Shown here one piece after another: positions 1-5,951 of a stretch of DNA of 6,959 nt. Every line of letters begins with the position of its first letter. The stretch's first letter is position 1. Both the position numbers and the translations under genes were made by a program. The DNA comes from DASRYH01 sp035687245. Lineage in GTDB: Bacteria; Actinomycetota; Coriobacteriia; Anaerosomatales; PHET01. The notes beneath the pieces were generated by a model that saw only the letters and a list, made by a program, of their open reading frames with translations, made no database searches and was not told the DNA's origin. The stretch is from the NCBI GenBank assembly GCA_035687245.1, contig DASRYH010000055.1:1-6959 (forward strand). Direction: 5' to 3'.

Positions 1-75
1 CCTCTGAGTCGAGCGCGTCCGTGAGTTGATCTCGAGAGTCCGTGGCGACACGCCGAAACGGCCGCCAGCACTACC

Positions 76-81
76 TATAGT
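76..81 (+). promoter_or_regulatory. Possible -10 promoter element (TATAGT)
   Basis: TATAGT matches the sigma-70-type -10 consensus at five of six positions and is the most promoter-like hexamer upstream of the cytochrome gene. No good -35 hexamer stands at 16-18 nt upstream, so the call is weak. A transcription start near position 88 would leave a long 5' leader. Confidence 0.25.
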
Positions 82-290
82 GCGCCCGCCACGTGTCAGC
101 AACGTCGAGCGGGTGTGGCGTTTGTGTGGACGATTGTGGAGCGACCCGTTGGGGCCGACCCGCAGCTTTCTTGCAGCGTCCCCGCTTTCGGCAAGTGCTA
201 CTGCGTACGTTGGTAGGAGTTGCCATTGCAACCGCGAAGCAGACAGATGGGGTGAGGAGCGTTGCACCGCATGTGGGACCTGTAACGGAC

Positions 291-295
291 GGGAG
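291..295 (+). promoter_or_regulatory. Ribosome binding site of the cytochrome gene
   Basis: GGGAG sits five bases before the ATG at 301. It supports that codon as the start, which in turn places a short basic N-terminus directly before the membrane anchor of the cytochrome. Confidence 0.55.
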
Positions 296-300
296 TACCC

Positions 301-1218
301 ATGCGGCTGGTAGCGTCGTTCAAAGATCCGGTCACGCGCCCGCGGGCGATCATGTGGCTGGCAGTCGGCCTGTTCGCGTTCGCCGCCTTCTTCATCGCCG
401 TGGGCGACATCGCGACATGCACAAGGTGGTTCTGCGCCAACATGTGCCACAAGGTGCAGGACGACACGATTCTGTCGTATGAGGCCTCCGCGCACTCGCA
501 CATCTCGTGCGTCACGTGCCACGAGCCGGTCAACGCGAACCCGGTCGTCTTCCTGCTGGCCAAGGCGCGCTCGCTCGGAGAGATTCCGCCGACGCTGACC
601 AACACCTTCGAGCTGCCGCTCAATCCCGTTTCGGCGTACGGGCTCGGCGAAGAGATGCCAAGCACCCAGTGCACCCAATGCCATGGCAACACCCGAAAGA
701 TCACCCCGAGCGAAGGCATCATTATCGACCACAAGGTGCATGAGAAAGAGGGCATCACCTGCACCACGTGTCACAACCGCTGCGCGCACAACGACGAGGC
801 CATCAAGCTCACGTTGCCCGGCAACAAGAAGCACAAGGACTACATGAAGATGGACGGCTGCTTCCGCTGCCATGCGCTTGAGGGCGAGCGTCGCGCCGAA
901 GGTGAGTGCAAGCTGTGTCACCCGGCCGGCTTCGAGCTCGTCCCCGAGACGCACAAGGTCGCCGGCTGGCTGCCGAAGGGCCACGCCGATGCGGCGCGCG
1001 AGTCACTCACCGAGTTCGGCATGCAGAAGGTCGAGGCCGAGGAGCAGATCAAGGAAGGCGTGGACGAGGAGCTCGCGGTGGCGGTCGAGTACTGCTCGAC
1101 GTGTCACAAGCGCTCGTTCTGCACCGACTGCCACGACAAGCTCGGCACGGCACTCAAGGACGCTGCGCCGGCGGCGAACGCGCCCGCTACAGTAGATACG
1201 ACGACGAAGAAGAAGTGA
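301..1218 (+). CDS. NapC/NirT-like membrane-anchored multiheme cytochrome c (eight heme motifs)
   Basis: This 305-residue protein probably acts as a quinol dehydrogenase or electron conduit, held in the membrane by one N-terminal helix with its hemes outside the cytoplasm. Residues 17-38 are a hydrophobic, uncleaved-looking signal anchor. Eight covalent heme motifs follow. The first is an unusual CX3CH (C45-H50) and the other seven are CX2CH, with heme histidines at H74, H128, H158, H191, H207, H269 and H278. Apart from these eight histidines the protein has exactly eight others (H65, H67, H144, H147, H163, H178, H218, H228), enough for bis-histidine ligation of every heme. NapC, NirT and NrfH normally carry four hemes and are shorter, so this looks like a NapC-type N-terminal half extended by further hemes. 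A charged Glu/Lys-rich stretch (about 241-258) separates hemes 6 and 7, and the C-terminus ends in three lysines. No terminal reductase gene adjoins it, so its electron acceptor is unknown. It may instead be classed as a cytochrome c3/c7-type multiheme protein. Confidence 0.88.
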   Translation: MRLVASFKDPVTRPRAIMWLAVGLFAFAAFFIAVGDIATCTRWFCANMCHKVQDDTILSYEASAHSHISCVTCHEPVNANPVVFLLAKARSLGEIPPTLTNTFELPLNPVSAYGLGEEMPSTQCTQCHGNTRKITPSEGIIIDHKVHEKEGITCTTCHNRCAHNDEAIKLTLPGNKKHKDYMKMDGCFRCHALEGERRAEGECKLCHPAGFELVPETHKVAGWLPKGHADAARESLTEFGMQKVEAEEQIKEGVDEELAVAVEYCSTCHKRSFCTDCHDKLGTALKDAAPAANAPATVDTTTKKK

Positions 1219-1225
1219 GCGCCGG

Positions 1226-2158
1226 CTACTTCACTCGTACCGTGTAGTTGTCGACCTTCTTGCCACTGATCGAGTAGCACTCGAACGTCATGGTCGTGGC
1301 GGTGACGGTGACTCTCTGCGCGCCCCAGTTCTTGCGGTAGCGGACCTTGCTGCCCGATACCGGCGTGCCGAAGCTATAGCGCTTGGCACCGCCGATTCCG
1401 TTCACGAAATATGGGAAGCCCTTTCGGACGACGCGTTCGTAGACGTGGGCGTGGCCGGAGAGCATAGCGTCCGCGCCCCACGACTTGTAGGGCCAGCGCA
1501 TCCACTTCGACGAGTGGTGAACGCTGTCGGAACAGTAGGGTGGGTGGTGGTCGTAGACGATGTTGAAGGTCGACCTCGACGCGGCCAGACGGCGCTTGAG
1601 CCACTTCGCCTGCTTCGAGGTGCTCGAGACGCCATCAGGCTCCTCGGGGTTCGAGTTCAGCACGAAGAAGTGCACGCGACCCCGTGCGAACTCGTAGTAG
1701 CGCTCGTTACCCGAGCTGTTCTTGTAGCCGGTGCCGGGAAGCTTGAAGTAGCTGGTGTAGCAGCTTGGTGAGGGAGTCGCGTCGCTGTAATCGTGATTGC
1801 CCATCGCCGGGAAGAAGCTGTTGATCGCGGCGGTTCCAGTGGGGGCCGCCGTCCCGGACGTGGTGATGTCTTTGAGGTAGCGCCGGTAGTACTTGCCGGT
1901 GGACTCGTCGTAGCGCGCGCCGCCGGTGCCGCCTGCCGGCTTGTAGTAGCCGTCGCCGGTGGCGATGACGAAGGAGGGTTTCCACGACTTCACGAGCTTG
2001 GCCACCGCTGCTTCGTGAGCGTCGTCCATGCCGTAGTCGCCGATGACTGCGAAGACCATCGGACGAGTCGCAGCTTGTGCGATGACTGCGGTAGCTACGG
2101 TGACGGCGACGAAGAGCAGCGCTGCAGCGATGACGGTGATGGCCCGAGAGCGTTTCAT
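1226..2158 (-). CDS. Secreted purple-acid-phosphatase-like metallophosphatase
   Basis: This is an exported phosphatase of the calcineurin-like metallophosphoesterase fold, likely hydrolysing phosphate monoesters with a two-metal centre. The 310-residue protein begins with a signal peptide (basic MKRSR, hydrophobic core, probable cleavage after AQA near residue 29). All five purple acid phosphatase metal-binding motifs are present in order: GDYG (40-43), GDxxY as GDGYY (68-72), GNHD (120-123), VxxH as VYDH (201-204) and GHxH as GHAH (235-238). The tyrosine in GDxxY is the ligand that gives purple acid phosphatases their colour. The length fits the small single-domain (TRAP-like) type without the N-terminal domain of plant enzymes. 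A GTG at 2179 would add seven residues, but the ATG at 2158 gives the better signal peptide. Neither start has a well-spaced Shine-Dalgarno: GAGGG lies almost against the ATG. The gene converges with the cytochrome gene and diverges from the RCC1/PASTA gene. The natural substrate cannot be read from the sequence. Confidence 0.88.
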   Translation of the reverse strand: MKRSRAITVIAAALLFVAVTVATAVIAQAATRPMVFAVIGDYGMDDAHEAAVAKLVKSWKPSFVIATGDGYYKPAGGTGGARYDESTGKYYRRYLKDITTSGTAAPTGTAAINSFFPAMGNHDYSDATPSPSCYTSYFKLPGTGYKNSSGNERYYEFARGRVHFFVLNSNPEEPDGVSSTSKQAKWLKRRLAASRSTFNIVYDHHPPYCSDSVHHSSKWMRWPYKSWGADAMLSGHAHVYERVVRKGFPYFVNGIGGAKRYSFGTPVSGSKVRYRKNWGAQRVTVTATTMTFECYSISGKKVDNYTVRVK

Positions 2159-2313
2159 ACCCTCATGGTAGACCCACACAGGCGAGGCCCCGTCCGTCTG
2201 GTAAGCGTGGGGCTCGTGCGCCTGTGGAGAGGCCGCCGCCGAAGGTCAACCGACCGTTGGTAGGAGTGGGCTTTCACGCGTTCGGCGGATGCAAGCACCG
2301 CCATTCGGCGGGC

Positions 2314-2319
2314 TACACT
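2314..2319 (+). promoter_or_regulatory. Possible -10 element (TACACT) of the RCC1/PASTA gene
   Basis: TACACT matches four of six consensus -10 bases and lies about 80 bases before the chosen start. No clear -35 hexamer is present at normal spacing. A repeated TTCGGCGG stands immediately upstream and could be an activator or sigma-factor contact. This is a weak call. Confidence 0.18.
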
Positions 2320-2388
2320 CATTGGGCTGGCCTCGTATGCGAAATCACACGCGCCTCTCAGGGGGAGACGCGGTGTCTCGCGTGGGGC

Positions 2389-2395
2389 AGGGGGG
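2389..2395 (+). promoter_or_regulatory. Ribosome binding site deciding the RCC1/PASTA start
   Basis: The purine run AGGGGGG ends five bases before the ATG at 2401. This favours 2401 over the in-frame upstream start at 2224, which would bury the signal peptide behind some 59 non-hydrophobic residues. Confidence 0.5.
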
Positions 2396-2400
2396 TCCTC

Positions 2401-4494
2401 ATGATGCCGAAGTTCACGCCCAGCAAGTTCGCGGCGGCTCTCGTGGCCTGCGCGCTGGCCACGCTACTGCTTGTTCCGGCGACCGCGCACGCGGCGGGTG
2501 TCGTCGACTTCGATGCGGGCGATGACTTCAGTGTCGCCGTTCTGAGTGACGGCACCCTGTGGGGCTGGGGCTACAACGCATGGGGACAGCTGGGCGACGC
2601 CACGCACAGCAACAAGCACTTGGCGCCCGTGCGATCTACGACTGCAACCCAGTGGGCCGATGTCGCAGCGGGCAGCCTCCACACGCTGGCTTTGAAGAAC
2701 AACGGCGAGTTGTGGGCGTGGGGTTGGAACAAGGACGGGGAGCTCGGCATCGGGCATGCCGAGAACACCGACACCCCTGCGCACTTCCACGACTCACCGG
2801 AGCGTGTGGGAACAGCATCGAACTGGATCGCCATCGACGCGGGTCTCGACCATTCAATCGCACTCGACAGCTCATTTCGTATCTGGGCGTGGGGCGGCAA
2901 TGGCGTCGGCCAGCTTGGCGACGGAACGACGGCACCCACAGCGACGCCCAAGTTGATCAGCACCGAGCCCGCCGACGGCCTCACATGGAAACGAGTATGG
3001 GCCGATGACGACGTGACGTTCGCGCTGGCAAGCGATGGATCGCTTTGGCAATGGGGCGCTGGCGGCGGCTCGTCGCCAGGGCTGGTCGGCTTCCCTCTTG
3101 GCTGGCAACCGGCGGCTGACAGCTCATGGCGCACCTTGGCGCCACAGGCCGAGCGCGTGGCCGCGATTCTCGGCACGCAGCTCTGGGACTGGACACCTGC
3201 GTCAACGTCAGTCGTCCCGCAGGACTTCTCGCTACCCGTACTAGACGTTGCACAGGTCTCAGCGCCCGCGTACGACCTTGAAGCAGCCCTTGTCATCCGC
3301 AACGACAGCGGCCTGTACTGCGCAGTCGACCAGTACAGCTTCCCTCAGCGGCTTGTAAACAAGTACGGAGACCCCCTTCACCACTGGCGCGGTTTGGGGA
3401 ACTCGCTCGACTGGACGGGCGTTGCGGGCGGGCGGAACCACTTCCTGATGTCGAAGGCGGACGGGTCCGTCTGGGCCTGGGGAATCAACGCGTTCGGTCA
3501 GCTTGGCGACGGCAGCGAAGTGACACGGAAGTCGAGTTCGCAAGAGCCGGTACGCACGATTCTGCCGACGCCAGTGCCTTACTTGGTCGGTCTCACTGAG
3601 AGTGATGCGACCGAGAAGATCGAGGAGATGGGCTTCGCAGTTGGGACCATCAAGCTCGAGACCAGCGACAGCGTGCCGATCACGCTGGTGATGCAGCAGA
3701 CGCCAGTCCAAGACGCCCTCATCCTGCCGGGCGAGAAGGTCAACTTGGTTGTGTCGGCGGGGCTTCCAATCCCCGTGCCCAACGTCGTAGGCAAGACCGA
3801 GGCAGATGCGAGGTCGATCATTGGCGCAGCCCAACTCGGAGTCTCGACGGTGACCACGGCCTACAGCGCCCTCGTTCCGGAAGGATCCGTGATCTCACAG
3901 AACCCCGCGCCTGGGACCCCGGTGATCATTGCATCCAAGGTCTCGCTTGTCGTGTCGAAGGGTCCCCAGCCCACGACGGTACCGTTCACGACGAGTCAAA
4001 GCCTCGCTGCGGCGAAAGCCGCGCTCGAGGGGCGTGGGTTCGTCGTCGGCGATATCTTCTACGAGTACAGCACCGTCGTGACCAAGGATCGTGTGATCAG
4101 GACCGACCCGTTGGCCGGCACGGGCAGCTTCCAGGGCCAGAGGGTCAATCTCTTCGTGTCGATGGGCAAGCCGAAGGCATCGGTTACCACTCCGATAGCC
4201 AGAGCGAAGATGCGCAAAGGCAAGTACTACACGGTCTATGGCTATCTGAAGCCACTTCACGCCGCCGGCTCTACCTACGTGCGCGTCTACAAGTGGCACA
4301 AGACGAAGGCCGGTACCTGGGTTCCGTATGGCTACGTCAACGCCAAGCTCACCCCGCTAAAGGCGTCGTCCAAGTACTCGGTCAAGATCCGCCTCAAGAC
4401 CGCTGGGCGTTGGCGCATCAAGGCGTACGCACCGGAGGACTCCGCTCACGCAGCGGCGTGGTCGACCGGGTACGACTACATCACCGTCAAATAG
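2401..4494 (+). CDS. Secreted RCC1-like beta-propeller protein with three PASTA domains
   Basis: This 697-residue exported protein has four parts. A signal peptide spans about residues 1-31 (basic start, hydrophobic 10-26, cleavage near AHA). An RCC1-like propeller follows (about 36-385). Clear repeat units carry a W-x-W-G core followed by a G-Q-L-G-type turn near residues 54-65, 105-117, 162-173 and 358-370. A weaker W-Q-W-G unit (about 214-220) and two degenerate units (LWDW and GLYCAV) bring the count to seven, the usual RCC1 blade number. Three PASTA domains come next (about 391-456, 458-522 and 526-590). The first two open with PVP-x-hydrophobic-VG and end in NLVVS/SLVVS; the third is more divergent. 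The last ~105 residues form a Tyr/Lys-rich beta module. PASTA domains in PknB kinases and penicillin-binding proteins bind peptidoglycan fragments, so this protein may be wall-associated, with the propeller as a binding face. It has no transmembrane anchor or sortase motif. The ligand is unknown. A terminator follows. Confidence 0.88.
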   Translation: MMPKFTPSKFAAALVACALATLLLVPATAHAAGVVDFDAGDDFSVAVLSDGTLWGWGYNAWGQLGDATHSNKHLAPVRSTTATQWADVAAGSLHTLALKNNGELWAWGWNKDGELGIGHAENTDTPAHFHDSPERVGTASNWIAIDAGLDHSIALDSSFRIWAWGGNGVGQLGDGTTAPTATPKLISTEPADGLTWKRVWADDDVTFALASDGSLWQWGAGGGSSPGLVGFPLGWQPAADSSWRTLAPQAERVAAILGTQLWDWTPASTSVVPQDFSLPVLDVAQVSAPAYDLEAALVIRNDSGLYCAVDQYSFPQRLVNKYGDPLHHWRGLGNSLDWTGVAGGRNHFLMSKADGSVWAWGINAFGQLGDGSEVTRKSSSQEPVRTILPTPVPYLVGLTESDATEKIEEMGFAVGTIKLETSDSVPITLVMQQTPVQDALILPGEKVNLVVSAGLPIPVPNVVGKTEADARSIIGAAQLGVSTVTTAYSALVPEGSVISQNPAPGTPVIIASKVSLVVSKGPQPTTVPFTTSQSLAAAKAALEGRGFVVGDIFYEYSTVVTKDRVIRTDPLAGTGSFQGQRVNLFVSMGKPKASVTTPIARAKMRKGKYYTVYGYLKPLHAAGSTYVRVYKWHKTKAGTWVPYGYVNAKLTPLKASSKYSVKIRLKTAGRWRIKAYAPEDSAHAAAWSTGYDYITVK

Positions 4495-4520
4495 CTCGCT
4501 AGCCGAGACATCGGATGAGG

Positions 4521-4559
4521 AGACGCCCGGGGGTACGAGCCGGGCGTTTCCGCTGTTCT
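4521..4559 (+). terminator. Rho-independent-type terminator after the RCC1/PASTA gene
   Basis: ACGCCCGG (4523-4530) pairs perfectly with CCGGGCGT (4540-4547) around a nine-base loop. The stem can extend outward by a G-T and an A-T pair. It is followed by TTTCCGCTGTTCTT, a short, imperfect T-rich tract. It lies 27 bases after the stop codon at 4494 and separates this gene from the lipoprotein unit downstream. Confidence 0.72.
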
Positions 4560-4710
4560 TGGGGGCCATCGCATGTCCCGCTGTAAGACCCCGGGACTGA
4601 GGTTGGTGGCGGCCCCTGCGGTGTTTTCGACTTGCCAGTGGGACAATGGGATTCGCGCAGCTAGACTGGGATGAGAGCACCGCCGCGATTCGGAGGTGCC
4701 AGAAGTCGTC

Positions 4711-4718
4711 GAGGGGGG
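4711..4718 (+). promoter_or_regulatory. Ribosome binding site deciding the lipoprotein start
   Basis: GAGGGGGG lies nine bases before a GTG at 4728. It supports that codon over the in-frame ATG at 4671, which has only a GGG directly before it and would put 19 extra, Arg-rich residues before the lipoprotein signal. Confidence 0.5.
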
Positions 4719-4727
4719 CGGTCTTCG

Positions 4728-5942
4728 GTGAAACAGTCGATTCGGTGGGCGCTGGGATTCGTTCTTATCATCGCGCTGGTCGCACTGTGCGGCTGCAGTG
4801 GCGGTGGCGGGTCTTCGGCAGGTAAGCCGAGCGAAGAAGGACCGCCGAAGCAGGGGGATAGCGCCGCGACCTCCGCTTTCGAGCTGGACTCTATGGCAGC
4901 GATCACGCGCGAGGTGACGGCCGAGGGCGGCGGCGGTGTCGCCATCAAGCCCACCAAGGACTCGATCGTGCGCGTCAACTTCCCGGCGAAGTCGCTCGCC
5001 AAGGACTCCCCTGTCGTCGTGACGCCGCTCAAGAAAGCACCCGTCGAGGGGACGCTAGCAGCAGGCTGCATGGTGAGCGGGCCGGGCGGCGCGACGCTTC
5101 AGATGTCGGGCCCCGCGTTCGTCACCTACACGGTCGCGGGTGAGCTGCCGAAAGACACCGCTATCATCCGCTACTCCGAGGACGGCAAGAGCTTCGAGGC
5201 GCTGCCCTCCACGGTGGAGACGAACGGCAAGGCGACCGTTGTCACCGCGGCTGTCGATCACTTCTCGCCGTTCGGTCTTGGCAAGGGCTCGCGCAAGAAC
5301 GACGGCACGTCGGACTACAACTGGGTCGTGCACGTCAACGACACCTACACCTTCAGCGATGCCATGACGCAGAAGCTCACGGTGAACCTCACGGCCACCA
5401 ACACGAGCGGGAAGCTCACCGGCAACTACAAGGGCACGGCGACGTCCACGACCAGCGGAAGCATGACCGGTGCGAAGGGTTCGGCGAAGAACGTCGGCAG
5501 TGCCAAGGGCTCGATCAAGTTCTACATGACGAGCTACATCGAAGACCCGCTCGCACCCGTAACCGACGAAAGCCAACCCGATCCGCTCGCGTCTCTGACG
5601 GGCGTCGATGTTCCCGACAAAGACAAGCTCGCTCCGCTCGAGCCCGAGGACCCGAATCTCGCTCCGCTCGAGCCGACAGCACCCAAAGACGACGGCCCGC
5701 CCAAGCCGCCGGGTGGCAGTGCTGACCTCCAGGGCGAAGGCAGCATCACCATGGGCGGACAGGGCACCGCAACCGCGACCGCAAAGGGCGTGAGCAAGAG
5801 CGCCGGTCACGGCAGCAGCGATACTCTGGCTGTGACCGTCTTCGTGAGCGGTCCGCAGGTCTACCTGTACTGCAGCTTCCCCGACGACCTCGGCCGAGCA
5901 ACCTTCAAGGGCTATCTGCTCGGCGAAGGCAAGAAGAAGTAG
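4728..5942 (+). CDS. Predicted lipoprotein with a ZU5-like domain and Pro-rich insert
   Basis: I do not recognise a named family for this 404-residue protein. Read from the GTG at 4728, it starts with a lipoprotein signal: a short basic start (K2, R6), hydrophobic residues 8-20 and a lipobox-like LCGC with the lipidated cysteine most likely C23. A Gly/Ser linker follows. Residues about 83-185 resemble ZU5-like extracellular beta domains, with a PAKSLAKDS segment, a central G-P-G-G-A-T-L strand and a closing VDHFSPFG. A second beta-rich, Thr/Ser/Gly-rich region spans about 197-271 and resumes at about 336-404. The two halves are split by an acidic, proline-rich insert (about 272-335) that repeats LAPLEP. 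The protein ends in three lysines. An alternative ATG at 4671 would give 423 residues. The gene is probably translationally coupled to the radical SAM gene downstream. It should sit on the outer face of the cytoplasmic membrane; its role is unknown. Confidence 0.78.
   Translation: MKQSIRWALGFVLIIALVALCGCSGGGGSSAGKPSEEGPPKQGDSAATSAFELDSMAAITREVTAEGGGGVAIKPTKDSIVRVNFPAKSLAKDSPVVVTPLKKAPVEGTLAAGCMVSGPGGATLQMSGPAFVTYTVAGELPKDTAIIRYSEDGKSFEALPSTVETNGKATVVTAAVDHFSPFGLGKGSRKNDGTSDYNWVVHVNDTYTFSDAMTQKLTVNLTATNTSGKLTGNYKGTATSTTSGSMTGAKGSAKNVGSAKGSIKFYMTSYIEDPLAPVTDESQPDPLASLTGVDVPDKDKLAPLEPEDPNLAPLEPTAPKDDGPPKPPGGSADLQGEGSITMGGQGTATATAKGVSKSAGHGSSDTLAVTVFVSGPQVYLYCSFPDDLGRATFKGYLLGEGKKK
5628..5674 (+). 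repeat. 17-nt direct repeat coding for LAPLEP units
   Basis: The same 17 bases (CTCGCTCCGCTCGAGCC) occur at 5628-5644 and 5658-5674, a 30-base (ten-codon) offset that keeps the reading frame. Looser relatives upstream (DPLAPVTD, DPLASLTG) suggest that the linker grew by short in-frame duplications. Confidence 0.7.
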
Positions 5943-5947
5943 AGGAG
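5942..5947 (+). promoter_or_regulatory. Shine-Dalgarno overlapping the lipoprotein stop codon
   Basis: GAGGAG begins on the last base of the TAG stop codon (5940-5942) and lies four bases before the GTG at 5952. This arrangement fits translational coupling and fixes the start of the radical SAM gene. Confidence 0.65.
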
Positions 5948-5951
5948 ACGC

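Larger units (their letters stand above)
1..300 (+). other. Non-coding leader upstream of the multiheme cytochrome gene
   Basis: I see no convincing gene here. All three forward frames meet stop codons within the first 29 bases (at 5-7, 22-24 and 27-29), so at most the last few codons of an upstream gene could be present. The stretch holds a possible -10 element (76-81) and two small inverted repeats. The first pairs CTTGC/AGCG (170-178) with CGCT/GCAAG (183-186 and 191-195) and has a four-base bulge. The second pairs GTTGC (219-223) with GCAAC (228-232) around a CATT loop. A ribosome binding site lies at 291-295. I recognise no riboswitch class. If transcription starts just after the -10-like element, the 5' UTR would be about 210 nt, long enough for post-transcriptional control, but this is inference. 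Confidence 0.5.
2159..2400. other. Divergent intergenic region between the phosphatase and RCC1/PASTA genes
   Basis: About 240 bases must carry promoters for both outward-facing genes. On the + strand a weak -10-like TACACT lies at 2314-2319. TTCGGCGG occurs twice (2281-2288 and 2304-2311), with CCGCC between the copies (2298-2302) that could pair with either one. GAGAC (2365-2369) and GTCTC (2375-2379) form a small hairpin just before the ribosome binding site. On the - strand TTGACC (2249-2244) resembles a -35 element, but no matching -10 was found. An in-frame upstream extension of the RCC1/PASTA reading frame runs back to 2224. I treat it as non-coding because the signal peptide begins at 2401. 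Confidence 0.45.

Noticed and set aside
26..39. Possible FNR/CRP-type site beginning TTGAT
   Set aside because: The left half matches TTGAT, but the right half (AGAGT) does not match ATCAA, so there is no palindrome.
198..767. 189-residue open frame on the - strand
   Set aside because: It is antisense to the heme motifs of the cytochrome and has no coherent protein features.
208..2266. Shared 13-mer CGTTGGTAGGAGT upstream of two genes (about 208-220 and 2254-2266)
   Set aside because: A single 13-base match between two places in a 7-kb GC-rich window is expected by chance at a fair rate. The two copies stand at different distances from their genes.
2270..2320. Possible c-di-GMP-I riboswitch in the divergent region
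   Set aside because: A few bases (CACGC, ATGCAAGC) recall that class, but the conserved core segments and the tetraloop-receptor pairing are absent.
2224..2400. N-terminal extension of the RCC1/PASTA protein from 2224
   Set aside because: The extension has no domain signal and would bury a well-formed signal peptide. A purine-rich ribosome binding site stands directly before 2401.
2571..3834. Long - strand open frames (2571-3302 and 3259-3834)
   Set aside because: They are antisense to the RCC1/PASTA gene, whose repeats run unbroken through this stretch.
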